DNA of 64,000 nt. It comes from Morella rubra (lineage: Eukaryota > Streptophyta > Magnoliopsida > Fagales > Myricaceae). The position numbers and the translations under genes were made by a program. Positions 8,841-20,464 of the stretch are shown piece by piece. The stretch's first letter is position 1. Each line of letters starts with the position of its first letter. The notes under the pieces were generated by a model that did not search any database, was not told the origin of the DNA, and saw only the letters and a list, made by a program, of their open reading frames with translations. Location: the NCBI GenBank assembly GCA_003952965.2, contig CM025851.1:30218664-30282663 (forward strand), given 5' to 3'.

Positions 8841-11800
8841 GAATTATTTCTTAGAATTGCCAGGGTCTTCGGAGACCCGCTACATCTAGAATGTTGAAAG
8901 CGCTCATCAAAGAATATGATCTCGTTGGCATTTTTTTGGAGAAAACTAAATGTGGTGATGATGTTATCCGACATACTATGAAATCCATTGGTTTTTCCTT
9001 TTTCTTATATGTTCCTCCCTTGGGCAGCAAAGGTGGATTGGTTTTTGTTGGAGACCGAACCTAAAGATGGAGGTTTTGCTAAACTCCCCCAATATTATTC
9101 ATATGTTGTTTCAGTCCGGCACTGACTCCCCCTCTTTTTTCTGCACTCTTGTCTATGGTCCTACTCGGTGGGGTGATAAGGAATTTTTTTGGAATGCCAT
9201 GCAGCTCCTTGAATGTAACTCTGGTTGTCCGTGTATTTGTCTTGATGACTTTAATGACTTGCTTTGTCAAGAAGAAAAAAGATGACGTAGATTGGTTAGG
9301 ACCTCCACTTCTAGGGGGTTGGTTCACTTCATGCATGTTAACGGTTATGTGGATTTAGGTTTTTCGGGTAGAAAATTTACTTGGTCTAATCTGCGCCCGG
9401 GCCTAGTCAATATACGGGAGCGTATTGATCACGGCATGGCTAATATTCTTTAGCGGTTAGTGTTCCCAAATGCTAATATTATTCACTACGCTATTGCTCC
9501 TTCGGATCATACTCCTCTTATTCTCAATATGTTGGGCTCTGATTTTTCTGTCCCACATTCTTTTAAATTTCATGGATTTTGGCTTAGAAACGAGTCTTGC
9601 CTTGAAGTTATCACTCAAGTTTGGAGCCGAACTTATTGTGGTTCTCCCGGATGGATATTGGGCTGTAAATTGCAAGCTGTTAAAGTAGCTTTGCAGCAGT
9701 GTAATAAAGCTACTTTTGGGCATATTCAAGATTCTATCAAAAAAGTTTCCAATCTCTTGAGTGCTTGTTAGCAAGGGGAGCAAACAGATGAGTCATTCGG
9801 GCTGGAGGGTAATCTCTTGTTGGAGCTAGATGAGCTTTGGAAAAAGGAAGAATTGTTGTGGAAGCAAAGGTAGAGAGTGGAGTGGTTGACCTTTGGTGAC
9901 CTCAATACTCGTTTTTTCCATGCCTCTACTGTTATTCGAAGATTCAGAAATCGAATTGAGAGATTGCAGGTAGACCATGGTGCATGGATTTCTGGGCATA
10001 ACGCTTTGTGTGATGAACTTGTTCAGTTTTTTGCTTCACTTTATTCTTTTGAATTTCCTACTTTCCCGAGTGATCTTGACGGGGTGCTCTCAACAGAAAT
10101 TACATCTTTGGATAATGAACTACTTACTCGCATACCAGATGAGACTGGAATTTTTTCTATTCTTCGGCAAATGAGTGCTAAAAAATCTCCTGGCCTCGAT
10201 GGTATGACGGTCTTATTCTACAAACATTTTTGGAACATTGTTGGGACAGATGTGATAAAAACCGTGCAAGGTTTTTTTCTCTGCAATCGGTTGCCTTCGA
10301 AGCTGAACCGTACTTATTTGGTTCTCATTCCGAAAGTGGAGGGTGGCTCTAAGGTGGGGCAATTTCGCCCAATCAGCCTTTGTAACGTCATTTACAAGCT
10401 GATCTCAAAGATTTTGACAGAGCATCTTAAACTTTTAATGTCAAAATTAATCTCTTTTTATCAGCTTGCTTTTGTGCCGGGAAGAGTTATTCAAGACAAT
10501 TATATTATTGCTGCTGAATTATTTCATGCTATGGGCCATAAGCATGGTAAAGGTGATTGGATGGCGATTAAGGCGGATATGGAGAAGGCCTATGATAGGG
10601 TGTAGTGGTCTTTTGTTCTTCAAGTTATGGAGAATTTCGGTTTTATTCCAACATGGCTCTCTTGGACTAAACTTTGTTTAAGTTCCTCTCAGTTTTCTAT
10701 CCTTCCAAAATGGGAGTCCTTATGGCACTTTCCATCACTCTCGAGGGCTTTGTCAAGGTGATTCGATTTCACCCTTTTTATTCATTCTATGTTCAGAGGT
10801 TTTATCTTGGTTAATCATTAAGGCTGAGAATGAAGGGCATTTGAGAGGCATCAAGATCGGGCGGGGTGCTCCTATTATATCCCATTTACTATTTGCGGAT
10901 GACTTGCTCCTCTTTGCAAGGGCAAAGCGGCAAGATTAAGAAGCTATCAAAGGGTACCTAGACAAATATATGTCTTGGTCATGCCAGAAAATTAACTGTG
11001 AGAAGTCTTCCATTCATTTTAGCGATAATTTTTTGGGCCAATCGATGCTTGCCATTAAAGATTTCTTTGGTCTCAAACATCTACCCTCTAAGGCAAAACA
11101 TTTGGGCCTTCCGTTATTAATCCCTCGGTCTAAACATTTGGCGCTAGAAGAGATCAAAGGGAAATTCTTGGGTAAAATTGCGGGTTGGCAAGCCAAATTG
11201 TTCACACAAGCCGGGAGATCTACTGTGCTTAGGTCTGTAGCTATTGTCATCCCTATGTATCCTCTAAGCTATTTCCTTATGCCGAAATCCTGGTTCCTTA
11301 CTCTGGATAGAGCTTCTCGTTTGTTCTGGTGGGGGTATCGGCTTGATAAATCCCATAACCTTTTTTTGCACTCTTAAAGAGCTATCTATACCCTTAAGAG
11401 GGTTGGAGGGTTGGGCTTTCATAATTTTCACGACCTGAATATCGCTCTTGTATCCAAGTTGGCTTAGCGCTTCTTGGTTAATGACAATTGCTTATGGGTA
11501 AAGCTTCTAAAGAGTAAGTATCAGCGTGGTAATAATTGCTGGAATGTAGCACGAGGATCCTCTCCTTCTTGGATTTAGAGTGGTATTGTCAAGACCCTAC
11601 CTCTTTTGAAAATTGGGGCATGTTATTTAATTGGGCATGACCTTGGTATTAATGTCTGGATGACCCCTGGATTCCGACCCTTCCTCAATTTTTGCCTTGA
11701 CCACGCATTGACCAGCTTCGGTTAAAGTATAGGGAGATGCATGTTGCTAATTTTTTTATTCCTGGCCACCCACTTTGGAATCTACCAAAATTGAGACACT

Positions 11801-12901
11801 TTTTTTACTGAGGACTCAGTTATTTCTATTCAACGCATATCAATTCCTATCATCCCTAGAGTTGATACACTATGTTGGTCTTTGGAGCAGTTGGGCTGTT
11901 TCTTTGTGAAGTCCATGTATCGATCCTTAATTACAAATTATGCCTCGTCCTTATCTCCTCTTGGTCCTCCCTTTTGGAAACAACTCTGGAGGCTTAAACT
12001 GCATGATAGGTTGAAATTGCTTCTTTAGAAAATTGTGTGAGATATTTTGCCTACAAGGGGCAAGATTGCTACTCGGCTAGGTGATAGTATTGGAGTGCCT
12101 TCGGATTGTTTTTTGTGTTCTTCCAACATTGAAATCGTGGCATAATTCTGGTTGGAATGTGATATTGCTCAAACCTTATGGCGACTAGCCCCTTGGTCTT
12201 TGGACTATTTGAAAATTGCTCACCTATCCATGGAAGAGTGGTTGGAGTGCCTTTTTCATCCTGATAAGCAGCTTGGTATCCCACCTGCTGATATTCATAA
12301 ATTTCAGCTCTTTGCTTCTAATATGTTTGATCTTATTTGGTGTAGTCGCAATAAACTGGTCCATGAAGGTAAGCCGCTGAATGTTCTTGTCCTTGCTTTT
12401 AGTATCAATAAACTGTCTTATGAGCATTTAGAGGCCTGGAACTCTAAACTTGTGCCGGGCCAATGTATTTGGCTTCCACCCCCTCCCCTCTTTATCAAGG
12501 TTAACTCTGACGTTGTTGTGAGAGATAGTTTTTCTGTAGCAGTGCTGATTTTTCTAGACTATCATGGAGTGGTGGTGGGTGCTCTTGCTAAAAAGATTGA
12601 TGTGGGTTCTCCTGTGGAGGGTGAAGCAACTGCTGTAAAGCTAGGGGTAGCTGAAGCAGTTAGACGTGGGTGGCAGCGCATCATCTTGGAAAGTGATTCA
12701 TCTCTTGTTATAAAATCCTTTAAAACCTTCCCTAAGTGTGGTGATTGGCGTATCAACAACGTCATTTGGGATGTTCGATGTCTTCTTTCCCACTCACAAG
12801 AATGGTCTGTTAGTCTTGTTAATATGAGTGCAAATTCTATTGCGCACTCTCTCGCTTGTTGGGCCACCTCCAAAATTGAGATCAGAGGACTTCCTGTATG
12901 A
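8837..12901 (+). pseudogene. LINE ORF2: endonuclease, reverse transcriptase, RNase H; degenerate
   Basis: From ATG 8837 the frame gives RIIS-stop-NCQGLRRPA (endonuclease start, Trp changed to stop). The RT domain follows at about 9880-11370, with LNRTYLVLIPKVEGG, FRPISLCNVIYK, KADMEKAYDRV and the catalytic FADDLLLFAR near 10895. A zinc-binding zf-RVT-like region follows near 12000-12180. The C-terminal RNase H (about 12490-12890) shows the acidic residues in VNSD, EGEA and LESDSS. Stops are mostly TAG, commonly at Trp or Gln positions, plus TAA at 10936. The 12152-12901 part remains open. The protein once nicked target DNA and copied the element RNA. Confidence 0.8.
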
Positions 12902-13320
12902 GGGGACTGACCCACCTTAGTCGTGGTCTTGTTTTGGTTATTTTTTCTTTAATAAAGGAGGTATCTTGGTTGAAAAAAAAATTATTAGAGTTAGGTGAAA
13001 AAGTATGGAGAGTGAATCTTTGTTACAATTTTTATAAAAAAATGTATTGAAATTTGTGTGAAAAGTTGTTGGAGATTGTGAAAAAGGTATTGGTATTTAT
13101 GTAGAAATTTAAAAATTTTAGATGTTGGTTTTGTAAATTTTGTTTAATCCTATTATATTCTAAAATACTTTTGCAAAGAAATATGTCCCAAGTTTTGAGC
13201 TTTTCTTTCCTCCCACCTCATTAAATGAGGTGTCTATTTCGTGAACGTCAAATTTGAGATTTAAAATCTCAGCCCTCCCTTTACACATTGTTACACCCTT
13301 AAACTTAACACTGTATCAAC

Positions 13321-14510
13321 TTCACCTTTAATCTTCAAACTCTTTTTTTTTTTTAATCTTCAAACATCACCTTAATCCTCAATTTTTTTAAAAATTTTTA
13401 TGCTCAAACATCGCCTTGGATCTTCAAACTCTTGACAACGGCATAAAGGATCGTCGTCCATCCAAATTTCCAATAAGGCTTTTTATCCCCCAAAGCCATG
13501 GACCTTCCGCCAGGCCCATGGCTTTGGGGACGTCCCAAATTACAATATCTAAGACCCAACTAAAGCGAAAGCTACTGCGCCCCTCTCAGTATTCGCACAA
13601 GCGTCGTTGCTGCTGCAGATGCTCTCGCCGCTCCTTCAAGGTGAGAGACAGAGATTCTTTGATTGCCAATCGAAAGCCCATCCGACAGTCTATCCCCATC
13701 CCATTCCGACTTGGAAAACTAAACACGTCTTTCAAGATGCCGCCGCCGCGTCCTCCGACTCAATAGGTAGCATTCCTTTGAACACTACCACATATTTGCA
13801 ACATTCTCTTGCTCAAGTACGTGGTACCGATCTTTCACGTCTATTCAAGGCAATGACTTCTCGCCACTAGGAAAAAAAAGCAATACGTACGTACACAACA
13901 GTACCTTCCATCAGGGGTCCCACGCAGGATGTCGAGGTCGTACTCGTACCTTTGACTTGTCCTTGACCGCACTTTGACGGTTCCAACAGCGTACGTAGAA
14001 CGTCCAAGAAATCCCGTGGAAGCTACCGCGTTATTATTATTGTGGCTTTTTTTTTTCTTTTTTTTTGGTGTAATGTCGGGTTCTTGGAAAATCAAGTAAA
14101 GGGACTTTCTCCGCTGCACGATGCGAAGAAATTATTTGCGATGATTCCTACCGATATCGGACGGTCACGATGATCCCGGACCCACGGCATCGAGGACGAT
14201 GTTTATTGAGCTCGCGCGGGGCCCATTATTGGTTTTGTCGACGACCGTTTCAGTGCGAGACAAACGTACGTGACCCCGACGCGTACGTTCTCACGACTTT
14301 TCACTGCACGCGTGGACTTCACGACTTCCGAGGTCGTTTGTCTCTCTCACAAAACTCACGGCCTTATAGCTATATATATATTTTTTTTTCTTCTAGTCCT
14401 TATAGGTATATTATTACTCCTACTACAACTCTTTAGCATTATTGACTCGAATGAAAAAATATCTTCAGAAAATTTCCACAGCTATAACCCTCCAGCGCTA
14501 TAAGATAAAC
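13321..14510. other. Unassigned stretch with GC-richer open frames
   Basis: Base composition rises relative to the flanks and several GTACGT-type CpG motifs occur at 13880-14290. A frame open over about 13416-13766 and another at 13607-13870 do not match a family I know. A possible donor at the AATAG/GTAGC junction near 13766 hints at an old exon. I cannot call a gene. Confidence 0.25.
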
Positions 14511-17500
14511 AAACAAAAAATTACAACACCAATAGAATGAATTTTTTTTTTCATTTTTATTAAGTAAAACATCAAATAATTAGAATCAATTACGCATAAA
14601 TCATGATCCATTGTACACCAAAATCAGACTTTACTCACCAAGTTCCATTTCTTTGGAAGCCAAAAGGATTTAACTTTGATTGGACTATGAAAGTCCCTGT
14701 TCTTTTTGTCCTCTGGGGTGGGGGTTGGTAGGATTTGTCTTGGTTTATTTTATTAAAAAATAATGAAAATAAAAACTTTCAGACGCGCTATATTTCAAAA
14801 AGTATCATAAATTTGAATTTGATTGCATGCGAATAAGTTGTAGACGTAATTGATATTTTGGTTGTGAGGTGAGTTTAAGCATTTATAAATTATTGTGTTC
14901 TGGCTAAGTCAATATATTTGCTTCTTAGGTTAGGTCAATTCGAATTTAGAGTAACAAATTCCCCTCGTACGGAAAAAAATAAAACAAAACCAAGATACTA
15001 CCTGAATTATGAATCAAACTTTTTGATTTAGACATGGGATGTGCATAATCATTCACATCATATAAAGTAAATGGTAAAATTCTGGGTGATTTTTTATATC
15101 TCAAATTTAAGCAAAGACTTTGATAATAGTGTACTTACAGAATAATGGCCATAGAACTTCCATAATTTATATGTATTCTTTCGTGTTTTAATTATCACAA
15201 TCAATGATGTGTAAGTGTGGAACAATCTCATTATATCATATGCATCTAAAGGAAGCTTCAAAATAATTCATTAGAGCTGGTCATAGTTTGCAGCTTCCTT
15301 CTAAATTAATGAATTTTGTTTTTCGAGATATATGTTGATTGTAAAATCATTTTAGATGTTAAGCACCAATTGAATGGTAAGACACACCAAAATTCAGGTA
15401 CACAATTAAGTAATAAAACCCATACCATCATCCTGCCCTCAGTAATATTCTTGAAGCCATGTTTAATCTTTTTTCCACTAGCTTGTATGGAGTTATTTAT
15501 GTATATTTTTAAGTTAATTATAACATCCTAACTTGTTAAGCATGTTTGTCTCTTTTATTTGCCAAGGAGATTGAAAAAGAGGGACACCAATTACCAAAGT
15601 GTTTCTATTGCATATGTGAAAATACCTAAATCTAACAGAAAATTAAAGGTACCTTCTCCCATTTAGCCATCATCAAAGGGTTTATGGCCAGGAATGTGTT
15701 TGGCCCTCTTCCATTAGCTTCTCTATTTGAATTTCTATGTATGATCTCGAGTTTGTTGTAGCATCCTAAAAGGTGTTTATGTCTTCTATTTCCCAAAGAC
15801 AATTTTAGACCAAAAAAGGAAAAGATTTTGGAGCCTTTATGTGAAGGAAACACTGCAAACATCAAACCAAACTATATTTATTGGCCTTAGAGTTTGGGGA
15901 AAAAAAGATAAATCTAATATTGATGATCTTGAGGCTAACCCCACAAGCCAATGAGGGTTTAGTACATTAACTAGCATTCATTACTTTGATTAGTAGTTTT
16001 GACACCCTCATGTAACCTGGTTCAACTTGCGAAAACTATGGAGCATAACTTAGATCAATTTATTGGGTTCTTTTTGTTTTCTAAACAAAAAAGAGTAAGA
16101 GGGAGCAACCAAACGTGACAACCCAATGTAGGCATAACCGTAGTAGTCTCTAGCCATTCAAATATAGACTAAATTGACTCTATACTTACACAAAGAATAA
16201 AGACGCTCTCGCAAAAAGGACTTAGCCACATCTTGACATTAAGGGTCACCAAGTGTCCAATGAAAACGTATCTACCTCTCCTGAGTGACTTGCAACACAT
16301 ATGAATGAAAAGGAAAAAAAATCATTTGGAGCCCTCTAACTACCAATGTAATTCTAAGCAAGAGTCTAAATTATCAATTTTGACACATTGAATTTTTGAA
16401 CTTTCACAATTAATCAAATTACACCTTGAAATAAAATATAAAAATCAAAATCGTGCTACATGACTCATTCACAACACACATGGCACGAGTTTGATCGTTG
16501 AATTTTCTTTAGAAGCGTAAATTAATGAAATTTGGTAGTTCGTAGGATTAATGTATCAAATAGTTTAGATCTCTTTTTAAAATTTCATTAGTAATTAGAG
16601 TGTTCAAAATGAAAATTTAAATCTTGGACATCTAAAATCACATGTGCTCTTACCAATGGGAAACCACTAAAGGTGTATAGTTTAACATGACCTTTTGGTT
16701 TGGTTTGTTGTTCGCCTTTTCCATGCAGTCATGACGGAGCTAGAGTGCCAGGGCACTGACCCTCTCAAATCGAATAGAATTATTTTTGTTCTTGAAAAAA
16801 ATCCTTATTGTTTACATTATTATTATTATTGTATATTTTGTAGTTTGGTCTCCCAAATTTTGTTTTAAGGAAGCTGGTCCCCCATATTCTTAATCCGAAC
16901 TTCCCTTACATGCAATATTTCTACTGTTGTTTTAACTTGAAACTTCGTGCGTCCAACATGGAAGTCAAAAGCAGTGAATCTGTAATTACATATACATATA
17001 TCAATGAACAGCATCTGCACAGCAGTTACGCCTTATGGCTACCCTATCAAAGCTCAGATACGCGAAAGCCGGGAAGCGACACAAGTGGTCAGACTGAGAG
17101 TCTGAGACACTGAGTCCGAGTCATACAGTAACTTTGCTTACCAACGTCAAAACCACACGCCCTTGCCCAAACACAAAGGGACCCTTTGCTCCAACCCTGG
17201 ACCCTTTCCTCCAACTCTGAACCCTAACCATGGTTACCCTTAGCTAACCCGTCCCTTATTTTTCATCTCCTCACTGCGTTACGACCACATCTCTTCCGTG
17301 TCTTTTCTTCTGCAACAAATGAATATGATATGCTATATAGGGGCAGATTGGATGAACAGAGAGAAGAAAGGGAAAGATGATTTCAGTGGCGTCTGAGCTC
17401 TTGAGGATTTGTTTATTCTATTCAATGGTAGGTTTATTTTTATTGGGCTTTGGATGAGAGAGATAGGGAGAAAGGCGGAAAGGTGTGGTGTCTATGGGTT

Positions 17501-17829
17501 TCCAGAGTTTGGATGTTAGTCAAAGATATTGGTCCGGCTCCTTTAATTAGAGGATTCCACAGAGAGAGAGAGAGAGAGAGTTGAGATTACAAAAAATACT
17601 TAGGGGTCTTTTGGATTCGCCTTTGGGATTCGATATAGAGGCAAAAGGATTTGATGAACATCAAGGTTCACAAGAGATTTGATTTAGGCGGTGTTGTTTC
17701 TTGTCTTGGATATATTACCAACTGTAGGTGGATATAATAGCAATAAGATTACTTCTTACTAGGTTTGTGGTGGGATATAATATCATAACTTATTCGAGTT
17801 TCCTTCGTTATTGACTGGGAGAGATATCG
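14511..17829. other. Intergenic, gene-poor; likely promoter and 5' leader of the AT-hook gene at the right end
   Basis: About 3.3 kb of mostly AT-rich sequence without a recognisable gene. Two loosely similar stretches (about 15472-15590 and 15712-15800, each with AGCATCCTA or ACATCCTA and a TTTGCCAAGG/TTTCCCAAAG phrase) suggest an old local duplication. The last about 500 bp include a (GA)n run at 17561-17580 and probably the promoter and untranslated leader of the downstream gene. Confidence 0.4.
17561..17580. repeat. (GA)n microsatellite
   Basis: Ten uninterrupted AG dinucleotides about 250 bp upstream of the AT-hook start codon. GA runs near plant starts can bind BPC/GAGA-type factors; no function is shown here. 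Confidence 0.8.
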
Positions 17830-18246
17830 ATGGGCAAGAAGAAGCCTCAGAAAACGAAGGCGCTTTCAGTTGCAATAGCAGAAGCTTCATCAACAGGAGA
17901 TGAAACTCTGCAACAGCCACAGCCTCAGACACCTAGAAAGAGAGGTAGACCTCGGAAGATCATTGAAAAACCTGAAAGTCACGATAAAAAAGAAGAACAA
18001 CTAACATCAGGAGAAGCCGAAGAAGCTCCTACTGAGACTCAATTGAAGAAAGTTAAAGCGGGCGAGGAAGAGCGCCAAGAACAACATGAGCATCAACTAG
18101 AACATCAACAGTTAAAGGGTGAGGGTTCGTCTGCCTATATGGTAAGTACAAAGAAGGAAGAGGATCAGTCCGCGAAGATGGAGGGTCCAAGGGAGCCCCC
18201 AAGAAGCAGAGCTAGGAGAAAAAGCAAACCCAGAAAGAGCAGCTGA
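17830..18246 (+). CDS. Small AT-hook nuclear protein
   Basis: Single-exon frame of 138 codons starting MGKKKPQKTK. Residues 35-43 read PRKRGRPRK, a canonical AT-hook whose RGRP core inserts in the minor groove of AT-rich DNA. The rest is low-complexity, charged and rich in Glu, Gln and Lys, with a His/Gln-rich stretch near residues 92-102 and a basic C-terminal tail (SRARRKSKPRKSS) that can serve as nuclear localisation signal. Similar short single-AT-hook proteins of unknown detailed role exist across plants. The family is expected in nuclei as a chromatin accessory factor; that is inference. The ATG follows GATATCG and is the first in frame. The 3' neighbour is a large non-coding duplication. 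Confidence 0.75.
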   Translation: MGKKKPQKTKALSVAIAEASSTGDETLQQPQPQTPRKRGRPRKIIEKPESHDKKEEQLTSGEAEEAPTETQLKKVKAGEEERQEQHEHQLEHQQLKGEGSSAYMVSTKKEEDQSAKMEGPREPPRSRARRKSKPRKSS

Positions 18247-18849
18247 GCTTGGAGGTAACAATAAAGCCCAATCTTTTCTTTATCACATCGAGCAGGTCAA
18301 TGAAGATGAATCAAAGTCTCAAAGAGACTCTTCCGGATTCATTTATTCAGTTCTTTCTTATCCCCTATGAATCCCGAAGAGAGAAAAGGGCATAGCTTTT
18401 ATATTGATTGCTTGTTGCAATTGTGATTAGTTATCATCTTGTTTACTTACCATCCATAATTATTCTGTATTTCCCGCACAAGCGAAGAGGGTTTAAGAAA
18501 TTTATAATACAATCAAGTGATCAAATTTTGCTTTGGACTATTGCTCTATATCTTATTTAGACTTATTTATCATCTTTCTTCTCCTATCTCTGATCTAAAG
18601 AGTAGTAAATATAGTCCTGGACTTCCAGCTTATCGTTGGTTCATTTGTTTGGGTAGAATTATTCAAGGTTTAAGATATTGGATGAGCTTCTTCTGTCCAC
18701 TAAACACCCAGAAAATAGAAACTCTTAAAAGGGAAACCAAGCAACGTAAAATGGAAGCAAATGAATAAGCTGGGAAAAATGGTTGACTGGCTTCTGATCT
18801 GAAGGTGGGGAGGAAGATGGAAGCGGAGATAGAAGTTCTCGCTGGCTGT
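18247..18849. other. 3' flank of the AT-hook gene
   Basis: Probable 3' untranslated and intergenic sequence. A short open frame at 18517-18768 has no family resemblance and I do not treat it as a gene. Confidence 0.4.
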
Positions 18850-20128
18850 TGCCAGTGCCAGCTCTGTGCCATTACGTTTCGGAGGGACGCCAATTAGATG
18901 CCAACTCCAGTTGCCTCCAGCACGTGAGGGTCACGTTGCAATTATCCAGAATATAAGAAAAAAGTCCAGCGTAGCCGCCTCGGCGAACCAATGGCTGGTG
19001 CTGATAGCTGCTTTTGGGCCTTGTGGGGGATTCAACCTTGTACATGGACGTGGCATCCAAGGCACTGAAGGGCCAGCGCGTGAAGGATAGGGGGTCCCAT
19101 AGGGGGACTGTCCCTAGTGGCACACAGAATGGTCTGATAAAATAAACGGGACAAGTCAAAAAAGGAGAAAAAGGTAACAGAGCCTGAGCAGAAGCCAGCG
19201 AGAGAAACAGCTGTTTTGGTACGAACTTTATTGCTCTGGTTCTCGATTTTGTGCTGACCGAAAAAGATTATCAGTACCGCTCTGCTACTCTGAAAAGACT
19301 ATTGCGGAATTCTCAGCTCCAAATGTTGTTCATCACGCGCTTGCCCGTGGGGACCTCCGTACGGGGTTTGCGCTCCCAAACAACCCGCCGTATGTTTGTT
19401 TTTTGTTGTTTGTAAATGTGCAGGTTCGGTTTGATCTAAAGCCCAAACAAAACAGACCACCGAGGGATCACTGTTTTATTAAATCTAATCGGGGCATTGT
19501 CTATAAGTTACGTAGGTTTCTGGCCCCGAATCACGGTTGTCTTTGTTGATTAGATTCTCTCTAATTTGTAATTAAAATTGAATGATTTAATGAGAAAAAT
19601 ATTATATGCATTGAATATTATTAATATTGTCCGATAATTAATATGTCCTTTGACGGTCCCGGATTTTGGCTCGGCCTAACAGATGAGTAATGGCTCGCAA
19701 CCAAACCACTCTTCAAATTATCAAACCTACGAGACAAAGCTAGATGAACGGATCTTTTCTCGTAAGATGAGAGTTTTAGATGCTTAAGTTAGTGTTTGAG
19801 AAGTGTAGCTTGGAAAGTAATAGTGGGCTTGGCCTTTAGAGTGCCTACCTATGGCCTTTTTTTATGGCAAACTCCCCCTATGGCCCAAGGGAGGTGGAGA
19901 TGGTAGTTGTGGGAAATCGGCAACATGTTCCATTTATCGCTTGCAAACTTTCTTTTATGGCTTGGTGGGCGCAGGTGGTGGCAGATTCTGACTTGCAGTA
20001 GGTGGGAGATTATACAGAGCTCCCTTGCACTTGCAGGGATAAGGCCCCATGCAAGGGCACAAAGCGGTTGTGCATGGTTTTGTAAAAATAATGCCCTAAA
20101 AATCATTTGTATGAATAATAGTTTTTAG
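18850..20128. repeat. Large direct repeat, copy A
   Basis: Starts around TGCCAGCTCTGTGCC and ends around TTTTTAGATGTCA. From about 18876 to 20029 it reads the same as copy B at a constant offset of 1614 bp. No protein gene is evident inside. The content (GC-balanced first half, AT-rich second half) is unlike the flanks. Edges TG...CA resemble LTR ends, but no primer-binding site or retroviral genes follow. The two copies are separated by about 335 bp only. Confidence 0.75.
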
Positions 20129-20464
20129 ATGTCAGCATGTTTATGTTTCACATTTGATTTAGATATATTACTGTAGGTGGATCACGAGATGATTGACATA
20201 TCGATTTTTCATTGTTTGACTAATTTAGACAAGAGTGATCACGGAAGAGGAGAAGTGATCACTTGGCCTTATATGGTAAGTACACTCTTCCTTGAGCCTT
20301 CTTTTCATGGCAAATGATGAATTCTCATGGATGTTGAATCCCGTAGGATTGACATCTTGTGGTCGTCAAATATATTATAGACTTATTTATCGATCTACAC
20401 TTGTTGTTGCATTTAGGGTGGGATGAGCTTCTTCTGGACTCTTAAATAAGTGGCTGGCATCCTA
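20129..20464. other. Spacer between the two large repeat copies
   Basis: About 335 bp, AT-rich. Parts echo the left flank of copy A (TAGACTTATTTATC, GATGAGCTTCTTCTG), as though an indel-riddled version of that flank precedes copy B. Confidence 0.5.

Larger units (their letters stand above)
6975..12981 (+). mobile_element. L1-type LINE retrotransposon, near full length, inactive
   Basis: The order on the plus strand is a CT-rich 5' region, ORF1 with a zinc-knuckle-like stretch, endonuclease, reverse transcriptase and RNase H, then AATAAA (about 12950) and an A-tail at 12973-12981. The flanks ATTGGAGTTAAAG (before 6975) and ATTAGAGTTAGGT (after the tail) look like an aged target-site duplication. 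At about 6.0 kb it is close to the expected full length for plant L1 elements. Many in-frame stops make it non-functional. It moved by target-primed reverse transcription into a MITE-like sequence inside the 4.9-13.3 kb composite. Confidence 0.85.
6776..13185. repeat. MITE-like AT-rich repeat split by the LINE
   Basis: AT-rich sequence on both sides of the LINE (6776-6974 and 12982-13185) shares phrases such as GTTGGAG.TTGTGAAAAAGGTAT and begins near GATGTTTGGTTTG, a common plant MITE start. It interrupts the right arm of the surrounding inverted repeat, since arm sequence stops near 6775 and resumes near 13190. Exact termini are not resolved. Confidence 0.35.
4890..13320. mobile_element. Composite gene-carrying TIR element broken by later insertions
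   Basis: A diverged long inverted repeat brackets this block. Outer arm segments near 4910-4967 (containing CAAATTTGACGTTCA) pair with 13236-13300 (GAACGTCAAATTTGAG). Middle segments pair around the motif CTCATTAAAT and TTTTGAGC (5160-5205 and 13195-13235). Inner segments pair at 5205-5290 and 6690-6770 (AGAAGATGTGTAGG). Removing a MITE-like stretch with a LINE (about 6776-13185) and a MITE-like stretch in the left arm (about 4972-5155) makes the arms continuous. The interior holds a BRCT-protein gene fragment. Long TIRs around gene sequence suggest another Mutator-like capture, but I could not place the exact ends or a target duplication. Confidence 0.5.
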
